Source: Paraconexibacter sp040581415
GTDB lineage: Bacteria > Actinomycetota > Thermoleophilia > Solirubrobacterales > Solirubrobacteraceae
Length of the DNA stretch: 64,000 nt
Reading direction: 5' to 3'
Assembly: GCF_040581415.1 (NCBI RefSeq)
Contig: NZ_CP114014.1
Coordinates: 744,001 to 808,000 of the forward strand
Part shown: in pieces, positions 8,783-16,753 of the stretch
Layout of the letters: every line of letters begins with the position of its first letter
Position numbering within the stretch: position 1 is the stretch's first letter
Made by a program: the position numbers and the translations under genes
The notes under the pieces: generated by a model
Seen by the model: the letters and a program-made list of their open reading frames with translations, nothing else
Told to the model about the DNA's origin: nothing
Database searches by the model: none

Positions 8783-9728
8783 CGAGGTCCCGCAGGGCGG
8801 CGGAGAGGCGCTCGCCGTCGTCGTCGCCGCCCCGGGTCGTCGGGAGGACGTTCACGGGACGCGGCCGGCGATCGTGCCAGAAGCGGCCGCTGGTCCGGCC
8901 CGGCTCCGCGGCGGCGCCGAGCCAGACGATCGTGTCGGCGCCCTGCTCGGGGGTCCGCAGCACGGGCTTCAGCAGGCTGTGGAAGCGCGGCAGCGACGTC
9001 TCGACGCCGGGGGTGTCCGCCCAGCCCGGATGCATCGCGTGGACGGTGACGCCGGTGCCGCGCAGCTGGTCCGCCCACCACTCGGTCAGGACCACCTGCC
9101 CGCGCTTGGTCCGCGCGTAGACCGCCGGGGCGGCGTACTCCATCCGCGCGGTCTGCAGGTCATCCAGGCGCAGCTTCTGGCTGTACATGCCGCCCGAGGA
9201 CACGGTGACGATGCGGGCGGGGGCGCTTTCGACGAGCAACTCCCTGAGCCCCTCGGTGAGCGCGAACGTCCCGAGCAGGTTGGTCGCGAAGGTCAGCTCG
9301 TGACCGTCGACCGACAGCTGACGCGTGTCGCTCATGACGCCGGCGTTGTTGACGAGCACGTGGATCGCCGCCTCGTCGCGCTTCAGCGTGTCGACGGCCG
9401 CCTGCACGGAGTCCAGCGACGCGAGGTCCGCGAGGACGATCGCCACGTCCTGGTTGCCGGTGGCGGCGACGATCTCCCTGCGCGCCGTGTCGGCCCGCTC
9501 CTGGCTGCGCCCGACGAGGACGACGCGGGCGCCGAGCGCCGCGAACCGCTCGGCGGCGGCGCGGCCGATGCCGCCCGTGGCGCCCGTGACGACGACGGTG
9601 CGGCCCTCCATCTGGGGCAGGTCATCGCCGCGACCCGGCCAACCGCGGCGCCGCAGCTCGTAGCCGACGCGGGAGTAGCCGGGGGCGACGGTGAGGTCGA
9701 GGGCGCGGTCGAGGACGGAGGCGATCAC
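8766..9728 (-). CDS. short-chain dehydrogenase/reductase (extended N-terminus)
   Basis: This 320-residue SDR has the cofactor motif TGATGGIGR, the NNAG motif and the catalytic Tyr-x-x-x-Lys in VYARTK. About 40 residues precede the Rossmann motif and include LGYSRVGYELRRRG-like sequence, a short extension common in SDRs annotated as dehydrogenases of lipid-like substrates. The GTG at 9728 is chosen because the frame further upstream runs through a GC-rich gap and then another gene. Substrate unknown. It lies 131 bases downstream of the TetR gene on the same strand and may be read through from the SDR-TetR operon. Confidence 0.82.
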   Translation of the reverse strand: MIASVLDRALDLTVAPGYSRVGYELRRRGWPGRGDDLPQMEGRTVVVTGATGGIGRAAAERFAALGARVVLVGRSQERADTARREIVAATGNQDVAIVLADLASLDSVQAAVDTLKRDEAAIHVLVNNAGVMSDTRQLSVDGHELTFATNLLGTFALTEGLRELLVESAPARIVTVSSGGMYSQKLRLDDLQTARMEYAAPAVYARTKRGQVVLTEWWADQLRGTGVTVHAMHPGWADTPGVETSLPRFHSLLKPVLRTPEQGADTIVWLGAAAEPGRTSGRFWHDRRPRPVNVLPTTRGGDDDGERLSAALRDLVSAPR

Positions 9729-9859
9729 ATCTGGTTGTCCGGATGGGGGAGGCGGCCGGATCAGTCGCCGGCCGGGGCCGGCCGGGGGGTGGGACGCCGG
9801 CTGGCGATGGTCGCGGGGCCGTCGTGTGTCGCTCCGGGAGCAGCGGACGGGCCTGCGGG

Positions 9860-10495
9860 TCAGGCGGGGGACAGGCCGCGGACCAGCAGGCGGACGACCG
9901 CTCTCAGGCGGCGGCGGTAGGCGTCCGGGGTCAGTGCGGCGTCCGTCTTCGCGCCGTGGGCGCCGTCCAGGATCGCCTGTGCCGCGGCGGGGGCCGACAG
10001 GCCCGCGGCCTTGAGATCGAGCTCGCCGGCCTTCGCGGCGGCTCGCAGCGTCGCACCCAGCAGCGCAAGCGTCTGGGCGTGGGCCGCCGCGACGATGTCC
10101 GCGGAGACGCGGCCCCCCTCGGCGAGGATCTCGGCGCCGTGCGGCGACCCGTGCGCGAGTGCGACGAAGCCGCCGAACCGCGCTTCGAGCATCGCCAGTA
10201 CCCGCGCGCCGACGTCGGCGTGCTCGGCCAGCGACGCCGCGCGCATCGCCTCGAGCGCGAGGTCGTGCTGGTGCTGGGCCAGCGCGCGGAACACCTCCTC
10301 CTTCGTGCCGAAGTGGAAGTAGATCGTCGCCCGCGAGCAGCCGGCCGCTGCCGCGATGTCGTCCATCGACGTGCGGCGGTACCCGTAGGCGGTGAAGCGG
10401 CTCAGCCCCGCCGCGAGGATCGCCACCCGGGTCGCCTCGCCGCGCGCGGACGCGACCGGTGACGCGCCGGCGGGCGACGTGCCCTGCGGTGCCAT
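9860..10495 (-). CDS. TetR family transcriptional regulator
   Basis: This 211-residue protein has an N-terminal helix-turn-helix (about residues 25-70; MDDIAAAAGCSRATIYFHFGTKEEVF) that is typical of TetR proteins, followed by an all-helical ligand domain. Its ATG lies three bases after the SDR stop, so the two form an operon. An imperfect dyad sits in the promoter of that operon (11360-11397) and is the obvious candidate for autoregulation. The ligand is unknown. Confidence 0.92.
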   Translation of the reverse strand: MAPQGTSPAGASPVASARGEATRVAILAAGLSRFTAYGYRRTSMDDIAAAAGCSRATIYFHFGTKEEVFRALAQHQHDLALEAMRAASLAEHADVGARVLAMLEARFGGFVALAHGSPHGAEILAEGGRVSADIVAAAHAQTLALLGATLRAAAKAGELDLKAAGLSAPAAAQAILDGAHGAKTDAALTPDAYRRRLRAVVRLLVRGLSPA

Positions 10496-10498
10496 GCC

Positions 10499-11356
10499 TC
10501 AGCCGGACCGGCCGGGACGCACGAACTGCGTCGCCATCATCCGGTCCCACACCCGCGGCGGCATCAGGCGGGCCGGCGGGATCAGCAGGTGTGCCGAGGC
10601 CGTGACGCGGTAGCGGATCTTCGGCCGCTTGGCGGTGATCGCGCGCTCGATGGCCTTCGCGACCGTCTCCGGGCCGCCGCCGAGCCGGGCGGCGGGGCCC
10701 TCCTCGTAGATCTCCTTCGTCGCCGTGGCGAGCGCCGCGTTGAACTCGGCGTAGGGCCCCTCGTCCGGGCTGGACGGCATCGCGGCCGCGGCGGTCTCGG
10801 CGAAGCTCGTGCGGATCAGGCCGGGCTGGATGATGACCACGTCGATGCCGAAGCCGGCGACCTCGAAGCGCAGCGCGTCCGACAGCGAGTCCACCGCGTG
10901 CTTGGTCGCGTGGTAGACGCCGCCCCCCGGGAACGTGAAGTTCGCGCCCATCGACGAGACGTTGATGATCTTCCCGCTGCGCTGCGCGCGCATCCCGGGC
11001 AGCGCGAGCTGGCACATGCGCGTGAGGCCGAAGACGTTGGTCTCGAACTGCCGGCGCAGGTCCTCTGGCGTCACGGTCTCCAGCGCGCCGGACTGCGAGT
11101 AGCCGGCGTTGTTGACGAGCACGCCGACCGCCCCCTCCGCGTCGACGACGTGGTTCACGGCGGCCTGCATCGAGTCCTCGTCGGTGACGTCGAGCGCCAG
11201 GAGCCGGCATCCCTCCGCCTCGAGGCCGGCGAGGCTCTCGAGCCGGCGGGCGGTGGCGTAGACGGTGTGCCCGCGCCGGGCCAGGTGCGAGGCGGTCGCC
11301 CGGCCGATGCCGGTCGAGCAGCCGGTGATCAGGACGGCGGCGGAGGGTGTCGGCAT
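10499..11356 (-). CDS. short-chain dehydrogenase/reductase
   Basis: This 285-residue classical SDR has TGCSTGIGR for NAD(P), NNAG, Ser in INVSSMGA and Tyr-x-x-x-Lys in YHATKHAV. The Ser-Tyr-Lys set is complete. The C-terminal 80 residues contain the helical cap seen in SDRs that act on retinol- or steroid-like molecules, but the substrate is not deducible. The ATG at 11356 is chosen because the Rossmann strand starts seven residues later; the frame upstream runs into the tRNA-Ser gene. It forms an operon with the TetR gene three bases downstream. Confidence 0.88.
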   Translation of the reverse strand: MPTPSAAVLITGCSTGIGRATASHLARRGHTVYATARRLESLAGLEAEGCRLLALDVTDEDSMQAAVNHVVDAEGAVGVLVNNAGYSQSGALETVTPEDLRRQFETNVFGLTRMCQLALPGMRAQRSGKIINVSSMGANFTFPGGGVYHATKHAVDSLSDALRFEVAGFGIDVVIIQPGLIRTSFAETAAAAMPSSPDEGPYAEFNAALATATKEIYEEGPAARLGGGPETVAKAIERAITAKRPKIRYRVTASAHLLIPPARLMPPRVWDRMMATQFVRPGRSG

Positions 11357-11359
11357 AGC

Positions 11360-11397
11360 GACAAACTGACATCTTGTGCGCAGAACGTCAAGTTGTC
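11360..11397 (-). promoter_or_regulatory. candidate TetR operator/promoter of the SDR-TetR operon
   Basis: GACAAACTGAC (11360-11370) and GTCAAGTTGTC (11387-11397) form an 11-base inverted repeat with nine of eleven positions matching and 16 bases between. It ends four bases before the SDR start codon. A TTGACG hexamer on the minus strand (11391-11386) could be a -35 element inside the right arm. Size and position fit a TetR-type operator that blocks its own promoter. Binding is inferred. Confidence 0.45.
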
Positions 11398-11468
11398 GGA
11401 AACGTCTGACGAGATGGGCGGGTCCGGAACGACCGAAGCCCCGCCGGAGGCAGGGCTTCGCGCGAAGC

Positions 11469-11557
11469 GGAGAGGGCGGGATTCGAACCCGCGATGGAGC
11501 TTTCAACCCCATACCCACTTAGCAGGCGGGCGCCTTCAGCCTCTCGGCCACCTCTCC
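11469..11557 (-). tRNA. tRNA-Ser (GCT anticodon)
   Basis: Read on the minus strand, the 89-base gene starts GGAGAGGTGGCCGAGAGGC and ends with the T arm GGGTTCGAATCCC and acceptor CCTCTCC, which pairs with the 5' end. The anticodon loop is CTGCTAA, giving GCT for AGC/AGT serine codons, and the long variable arm is as expected for serine. CCA is not encoded. Confidence 0.96.
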
Positions 11558-11629
11558 GTGCGCCGCGAAGTGTAGAGCAGCGGGCCGCCCGGGCGCAGGA
11601 CGCGACCGGGGGTGCGCTTGAATGCAGAC

Positions 11630-12331
11630 ATGGGCGACTTCTCGGCCTTCGACACCCGCGGCTACCGGACGGTGGACGTCCGCAGCGGCTACGGCCAGTG
11701 GATCGCGACCTACGAGGACACCGTCCGGGACGAGATGGACCTTGCGCTGCTGGAGCGCCTGACGACCGTGGACTGGGCGGCCGCGGCCGACGTGGCCGAC
11801 CTCGGCTGCGGGACCGGCCGCACCGGGGCGTGGCTGGACGCGCGCGGCGCCCGCGGGATCGACGGCGTCGACCTCACGCCCGAGATGCTCGAGCGGGCGC
11901 ACGCGCGGGGGATCTTCCGCTCGCTGGCGGAGGCGGACGTCCGGGCCAGCGGGCTGACGGCGGGCGCCTACGACCTCGTCAGTACGTCGCTCGTGGACGA
12001 GCACCTGCCCGCTCTGGAGCCGCTGTACGCCGAGGCCTTCCGGCTCGCGCGGCCCGGCGGAGCGTACGTGCTGGTCGGCATCCACCCGTTCTTCCTGATC
12101 GCGTCCGGCATGCCCACGCACTTCGACGCCGCCGATGGGGAGGCCGTCGCGATCGAGACCCACCTGCACCTGCTGGGAGACCACGTCGCGGCGGCGCACG
12201 CGGCCGGCTGGGTGCTCGCCGAGCTCCACGAGGCCGTCATCGGGGACGAGTGGATCGCCGCCAAGCCGCGCTGGGCCGCCCAGCGCGGTCAGCCGATCTC
12301 GTTCGCGTTCGCCTGGCGTCGTCCGGCCTGA
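11630..12331 (+). CDS. class I SAM-dependent methyltransferase
   Basis: This 233-residue protein has the SAM-binding motif I ADLGCGTGRTGAWL, an acidic end of strand 2 (GVDLTPEML), and LARPGGAYVLVGIHP as the post-motif III strand. These are typical of the UbiE/Methyltransf_11 group. The acceptor is unknown. The ATG at 11630 is chosen over a GTG at 11612, which adds six unremarkable residues. It lies just downstream of the oppositely oriented tRNA-Ser and converges on the pilin-like gene with six bases between the stops. Confidence 0.82.
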   Translation: MGDFSAFDTRGYRTVDVRSGYGQWIATYEDTVRDEMDLALLERLTTVDWAAAADVADLGCGTGRTGAWLDARGARGIDGVDLTPEMLERAHARGIFRSLAEADVRASGLTAGAYDLVSTSLVDEHLPALEPLYAEAFRLARPGGAYVLVGIHPFFLIASGMPTHFDAADGEAVAIETHLHLLGDHVAAAHAAGWVLAELHEAVIGDEWIAAKPRWAAQRGQPISFAFAWRRPA

Positions 12332-12337
12332 CCCCGC

Positions 12338-12739
12338 CTACCAGGCCCCGTCCCGGCAGCCGGCACCCGCGGGCGGGTCCGCTGCCGCGCAGGTGCGGGT
12401 CTCACCGGCGGGCACGACCCGGCGGATCGTGTAGTCGGTCCCGGCTCCGCTCCGCGCGGTCAGGGCGTAGGACTGCGGCAGGATCGTGGTGCGCAGGACC
12501 TCCGCGGGCGTGAACCCGTCCACCTGCTCGCACGTCTCGTAGTCGGCGCGCTCGACGAAGCACAGGTCCAGCTGTGTCGCGGCATCGCGGAGGCGCTGGC
12601 GGACGGCGACGTCGTCCGCCTTGCGCGCCTGCCCGGCGAACGCGGGCACCGCGATCGCGGCGAGGCCCGCGAGCACGAGCAGCGTGACCAGCACTTCGGG
12701 CAGGGTGTAGGCGCGGTCGTCGTGGGACGTCGCTGACAC
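12338..12739 (-). CDS. type IV pilin-like (prepilin-type N-terminus) protein
   Basis: This 133-residue protein starts at a GTG with AAGGAGG eight bases upstream. A short acidic leader (SATSHDDRA) is followed by YTLPEVLVTLLVLAGLAAIA, the hydrophobic helix with Glu at position 5 that marks class III prepilins and pseudopilins; the usual F-T-L is Y-T-L here and the peptidase-site Gly is replaced by Ala. Four cysteines lie in the C-terminal half. It could be a pilin, pseudopilin or DNA-uptake pilin. No assembly genes are in the window. The tRNA-Ser(TGA) gene lies upstream in the opposite orientation. Confidence 0.7.
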   Translation of the reverse strand: MSATSHDDRAYTLPEVLVTLLVLAGLAAIAVPAFAGQARKADDVAVRQRLRDAATQLDLCFVERADYETCEQVDGFTPAEVLRTTILPQSYALTARSGAGTDYTIRRVVPAGETRTCAAADPPAGAGCRDGAW

Positions 12740-12874
12740 GGGTGAACCTCCTTGTTCCGGGCGCACCCGCCGGGCACGCGGTCCCGTCCGTGGGACCCAC
12801 TCGGGGTGGTCGGTCCGGGCGACCGAAACCTGAGGCGGCGGGTCCCGGGCGGATTCGTCAGTATCCGTGGCCTC

Positions 12875-12961
12875 GGAGAGGTGGCAGAGCGGTTGAATGC
12901 ACCGGTCTTGAAAACCGGAGACGTCTGAAAGGCGTTCGCGGGTTCGAATCCCGCCCTCTCC
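12875..12961 (+). tRNA. tRNA-Ser (TGA anticodon)
   Basis: The 87-base gene begins GGAGAGGTGGCAGAGCGGT and ends GGGTTCGAATCCC-GCCCTCTCC, with matched acceptor arms. The anticodon stem-loop has loop CTTGAAA, giving TGA for TCN serine codons, and a long variable arm is present. Its last 27 bases are identical to those of the tRNA-Ser(GCT) 1.4 kb away in the opposite orientation. CCA is not encoded. Confidence 0.96.
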
Positions 12962-13053
12962 GCTCCGCCCGGGCGGTTCCGTGCGACGCAGAGCATCTAT
13001 GTGACGCATCCGGTCTCACGCAGGCCGTGTGTGGGACTAGGATCGGGCGGGTC

Positions 13054-14631
13054 ATGCCACGGTCGCTGATCCGCCTGCTCCTCTGGCCGCTCGTCGCAGC
13101 GACGCTGGCGCTCGCGGCGGCCGCCGCCGGGCCGGCCCACGGCGCCGCACCGCAGCCGACGGTCGTGGGGAACCGCCTGGTCGACGCGGCGACCGGCCGC
13201 GCGTTCGCCGTCCGCGGCGCCAACTACCCGAGTTTCGAGTACGCGTGCTACTACGGCTACGCGTACGGCGGCAACGACACCACGCCCGACCGGCTGCCCG
13301 ACGCCGGCGCGGTCGCCATGATGGCGTCCTGGAACATCACGACGATCCGCATCCCGCTCAACCAGAGCTGCTGGATGGGGACCGACGGCCTTCCCGGCCA
13401 GGACCCCGACACGCCCGCGGTGGTCTACACCAAGGAGGGCTACCGGCAGGCCGTCGAGCGGTTCGTCGATCTGCTCAACGCCGCGGGCATCGTCGCCGTC
13501 CTCGACCTCCACTGGTACGGGCCGAACGACGGCAGGGGCGGCCAGCGGGCGATGGCCGGGACCGGCGCGCCGGCCTTCTGGCAGAGCGTCGCGACGACGT
13601 TCAAGTCGCGGCCGTCGGTGATGTTCGACCTCTTCAACGAGCCGTACTCGCGTGCCCCGGGGATCGACCTGACCTGGTCCTGCTGGAAGAGCGGCGGGTG
13701 CCAGCAGCCGAACGCGACGGACACGGCGGACCTCGGCGCGGTGCCCGGGACCGCGCCCGTCGTCGGGATGGACGCGCTCGTGGCCGCCGTCCGCTCGACC
13801 GGGGCACGGCAACCGGTGCTCGTCGCCGGGCGGGACTACGCGAACGACCTCGGCGAGTGGCTGGTCAACCGGCCCACGGACGATCAGGTGGTCGCGGCGT
13901 TCCACAACTACCAGAGCCAGGCCTGCTCGAACGAGGCGTGCTGGGACCGGACCATCCGGCCGGTGGCCGCCCAGGTCCCCGTCGTGACCGGCGAGTTCGG
14001 CTCCTGCGTCCCGGGCTTCGATGAGCAGTTCATGACCTGGGCCGATCGGCAGCCCAGCGTCGGCTACCTCGCGTGGGGCTGGTGGGTCTCGACCGCCGAG
14101 TGCGGCCAGTACTCGCTGCTGACCAGCGCAGACGGGACGCCGCGCGCCCCGAACGGCACCGAGCTGAAGGCGCACCTCGCCAGGTTCCCGAGTGCCCTGG
14201 GCGACGTCGTCACCGCGCCCGGCCCGGGGACGAACCCGGGCCCCGGCACGAACCCGGGCCCCGGCACGACCCCGGGCACAGGCACGACCCCGGGCACCGG
14301 CACAGGCACGACCCCGGGCACCACGCAGCCCCTGCCCGGCACGCGCGTCAACGCCTCCATCGCGCTCGCGGGCGTCAAGCGCAGGGGCCGGGTCGTGAGC
14401 TTCAAGGGCACCCTGAAGCCCGCCGCCCGGGCGAGCATCAAGGTCGTCGTCGAGTACCTCCCGGCCCGCGCCCGGCGCACGCAGAAAAAGACGAAGACCG
14501 TCCGCAGCTCGATCACCGGCCGCTTCAGCGCCACGGTCGTCCTGCCGAAGGGCGCCCGGGCGCGGAAGCTGACGGTCACCTTCCCGGGCTCCGCGAAGGC
14601 CCGCCCGAAGATCGTCTCCCGGACGTTCTGA
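13054..14631 (+). CDS. secreted glycoside hydrolase family 5 (cellulase-like) with Gly/Pro/Thr linker
   Basis: This 525-residue exported protein has a signal peptide (to about residue 31), a GH5-type TIM barrel (about 35-385), a repetitive PGTNPGPGT/TPGTG linker (about 388-428) and a C-terminal beta-rich, Lys/Arg-rich domain of about 95 residues. The catalytic acid/base is Glu196 in LFNEPYS and the nucleophile Glu314 in VTGEFGS. GH5 enzymes cut beta-1,4-glucans, mannans and related polymers; the exact polymer is not readable here. The C-terminal domain resembles no carbohydrate-binding module I know. The gene is monocistronic and converges on the MerR gene with three bases between stops. Confidence 0.85.
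   Translation: MPRSLIRLLLWPLVAATLALAAAAAGPAHGAAPQPTVVGNRLVDAATGRAFAVRGANYPSFEYACYYGYAYGGNDTTPDRLPDAGAVAMMASWNITTIRIPLNQSCWMGTDGLPGQDPDTPAVVYTKEGYRQAVERFVDLLNAAGIVAVLDLHWYGPNDGRGGQRAMAGTGAPAFWQSVATTFKSRPSVMFDLFNEPYSRAPGIDLTWSCWKSGGCQQPNATDTADLGAVPGTAPVVGMDALVAAVRSTGARQPVLVAGRDYANDLGEWLVNRPTDDQVVAAFHNYQSQACSNEACWDRTIRPVAAQVPVVTGEFGSCVPGFDEQFMTWADRQPSVGYLAWGWWVSTAECGQYSLLTSADGTPRAPNGTELKAHLARFPSALGDVVTAPGPGTNPGPGTNPGPGTTPGTGTTPGTGTGTTPGTTQPLPGTRVNASIALAGVKRRGRVVSFKGTLKPAARASIKVVVEYLPARARRTQKKTKTVRSSITGRFSATVVLPKGARARKLTVTFPGSAKARPKIVSRTF
14219..14332 (+). repeat. tandem repeats encoding the GH5 linker
   Basis: Short in-frame repeats of the type CCCGGCCCCGGCACGAA and CCGGGCACAGGCACGAC encode alternating PGPGTN and PGTGTT units. 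They form the flexible spacer between the catalytic barrel and the C-terminal domain. Near-identical neighbouring units suggest slippage, so linker length may vary between strains. Confidence 0.7.
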
Positions 14632-14634
14632 GAA

Positions 14635-15447
14635 CTAGGAGTCCGCGACGACCAGCTGCAGCTCGGTCACCCAGCCTGCGACGTCATCCGGGCACTGCAG
14701 CGTGACCTCGCGTGAGAGCCCGACGCTGCGCAGGCCCTGCTCCTCCACCCACACGGCGAGCGACTCGTAGGACGGCATGCACTGCTCCATCGAGCCGTGG
14801 TGCAGCAGGGTCGCGGCGCGCTCGACAGGCGGGAGCTCCGTGACGGTGAACGCGCCGTCGGCGCCGGCCGGCACCGGCATGGCCGCGTGCACGTCGATGC
14901 GGTCGTCCTCGCGCGGCGCGTAGTAGGACAGCGGCGGACCGCACGGCTCGACGCCGGCAGCCTCCAGCCGCTCGCCGAGCTGCCCGAACAGGGCCTGGAT
15001 CACGGGCCCGATCTCCTCGGGTGCCCACCCGCCCGCGGTGTCGCTGAGCTGCGCGACGCGGACGGCGGGGACGGACTTCAGGGTGACGGCGGAACTGGTC
15101 ATCTGGCCTTCTCTCTGGATGGACCGGAGTCGCGCCTCGACCCGCGCAAGGCGACCGGCGTCCTCCGCCAGCCGTGCCTCGAGCTCGACGCGCCGCAGCC
15201 GCAGCATGCCGGTGAGCTCCTCGACGCCGACCGACTCGTCGAGGAACACCTGCACCTGCTCGAGCTTGAACCCGAGGTCCTTGAGCGCGACCAGGCGGTT
15301 CAGGCGCCGCAGCTGGTCCAGCTCGTAGTACCGGTACCCGGTGTCGGGGTCCACCCGAGCGGGCCTCAGCACCCCGATGGCGTCGTAGTGACGCAGCATC
15401 CGGATCGAGACGCGTCCGAGCCTGGCGAAATCTCCGATGGTGAACAT
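14635..15447 (-). CDS. MerR family regulator with GyrI-like effector-binding domain
   Basis: This 270-residue protein has the MerR DNA-binding head (MFTIGDFARLGRVSIRMLRHYD, recognition wing GYRYYELDQL), a coiled-coil dimerisation helix (about 75-115) and a C-terminal effector domain (about 120-270) of the BmrR/GyrI type. That domain typically binds hydrophobic cations or drugs. It is probably a ligand-responsive activator. No transporter sits beside it; the lipoprotein gene diverges from it across 103 bases and is a possible target. Confidence 0.9.
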   Translation of the reverse strand: MFTIGDFARLGRVSIRMLRHYDAIGVLRPARVDPDTGYRYYELDQLRRLNRLVALKDLGFKLEQVQVFLDESVGVEELTGMLRLRRVELEARLAEDAGRLARVEARLRSIQREGQMTSSAVTLKSVPAVRVAQLSDTAGGWAPEEIGPVIQALFGQLGERLEAAGVEPCGPPLSYYAPREDDRIDVHAAMPVPAGADGAFTVTELPPVERAATLLHHGSMEQCMPSYESLAVWVEEQGLRSVGLSREVTLQCPDDVAGWVTELQLVVADS

Positions 15448-15550
15448 GACCTGACGCAGCCTGCGCCATCACATGGTGTCAGGGTCAAGGGCACGACCGG
15501 GAAATGTGTCCGGGCAGGGGCCCTGGCACGGCTGCGCTATAAGTCGAAGC

Positions 15551-16207
15551 ATGCGTCGCACTGCTGCTGTGATCCTCGCTGCCGGGCTGCTCGCCGGATG
15601 TGGGTCGGACGACGAGGGCTCCGGGTCCTCCACGACCTCCGCCGGCACCGTCACCACCACCTCCTCCGTCACGGTCGCGCCGGGGACGACGACGACCACC
15701 GCGCCCGACACCACCGTCACCCAGACGACGCCGACCGCCGCGCCGACCGTCAGCACGCCGACAGTGACGACGACGACCACCGCCCGCGTCACCCACGCCC
15801 AGTACGTGACCCAGGTCGACGGACTGTGCCGCACCATCAACGCCCAGACCAAGCGGCTCAACGCGAAGGCCAACGCGGCCCTGCGCGGTGCCAAGACCGA
15901 GGCGGAGCAGCTCGCCGCCGTCGCACCGGTCCTGAAGGAGGGCCTCGGCGCGCAGAGCCTCGCGCTCGACACGATCAAGGCCGTCGAGCGACCCGCTGCC
16001 GACAAGGCGGCGCTCGCGTCCTACTTCGCGCTGCTCGACCAGCAGAAGCAGCAGCTCACCGCCCTCGCGGCGGCGGCGGAGGCGGGGAGCATCACGAAGT
16101 ACAAGTCGGTGACGGCCAAGTCCGCCGGGCTGCGCCAGCGGGCCCGCGCGAAGGCCATCGCCTTCGGGTTCAAGGAATGCGGGAGCGGCAAGGGCGACGC
16201 GGCGTGA
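15551..16207 (+). CDS. putative lipoprotein, Thr-rich linker plus helical domain
   Basis: This 218-residue protein has a clear lipobox (AAGLLAGC, Cys16), then a threonine/serine-rich stretch to about residue 80 and a helical C-terminal domain of about 130 residues with a single late Cys (FKECGSG). It should be anchored on the outer face of the membrane. The domain layout resembles many actinobacterial hypothetical lipoproteins, and I cannot give a function. Its TGA stop overlaps the GTG of the phosphatase gene (GTGA), so the two are coupled. Confidence 0.75.
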   Translation: MRRTAAVILAAGLLAGCGSDDEGSGSSTTSAGTVTTTSSVTVAPGTTTTTAPDTTVTQTTPTAAPTVSTPTVTTTTTARVTHAQYVTQVDGLCRTINAQTKRLNAKANAALRGAKTEAEQLAAVAPVLKEGLGAQSLALDTIKAVERPAADKAALASYFALLDQQKQQLTALAAAAEAGSITKYKSVTAKSAGLRQRARAKAIAFGFKECGSGKGDAA

Positions 16208-16701
16208 CGAGGCTGCTGTTCGTCTGCCTGGGCAACATCTGCCGCTCGCCCACGGGCGAGGCCGTCATGCGCAGCCTGGTGGCCGACGCGGGCCTGACGG
16301 ACACCATCACGATCGACAGCGCCGGCACGGGCGCGTGGCACGCCGGAAACCCGCCCGACGAGCGCTCGGCCCAGGCCGCGGCCGGCCGCGGCATCACGCT
16401 CGCTGGCGCCGCGCGCCAGGTCCGGCCGGCGGACTTCGAGGACTTCGACCTGCTGCTCTGCGCCGACGCGAGCAACGTCCGCGATCTGCTCGCCCTGCTG
16501 CCCGCGGACGACGTCGAGACCCGCGCGAAGGTCTGTCGCCTGCGTGAGTTCGACCCCGCCGCGGTGACCGCCGGCGACCTGGACGTCCCCGATCCGTACT
16601 ACGGCGGCCCCAGCGGCTTCGACGACGTCCTGGACCTCGTGACCGCCGCCTGCGAAGGGCTACTCGGGCAGCTCCGCGGCGGCACCGTCGCCGCCGGTTG
16701 A
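16204..16701 (+). CDS. low molecular weight protein-tyrosine-phosphatase
   Basis: This 165-residue protein begins with the P-loop VCLGNICRSP (C8-x5-R14), with DPYYGG near residue 133 supplying the general acid. The length is as expected for the LMW-PTP family. Members remove phosphate from phosphotyrosine or, in the ArsC relatives, reduce arsenate; the DP[YF] loop favours the phosphatase role. The GTG start overlaps the lipoprotein stop, and the frame has no better start. Confidence 0.9.
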   Translation: MTRLLFVCLGNICRSPTGEAVMRSLVADAGLTDTITIDSAGTGAWHAGNPPDERSAQAAAGRGITLAGAARQVRPADFEDFDLLLCADASNVRDLLALLPADDVETRAKVCRLREFDPAAVTAGDLDVPDPYYGGPSGFDDVLDLVTAACEGLLGQLRGGTVAAG

Positions 16702-16753
16702 ACCCGCGCGGCTTCACCCGCCGCGGACCGTCGCCCCAGGGTCAGCCTCTAAT

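Noticed and set aside
11469..12961. Inverted repeat of 27 bases 1.4 kb apart, as insertion-sequence ends
   Set aside because: The repeats are the 3' ends of two tRNA-Ser genes, which share T arm and acceptor for functional reasons. There is no transposase between them.
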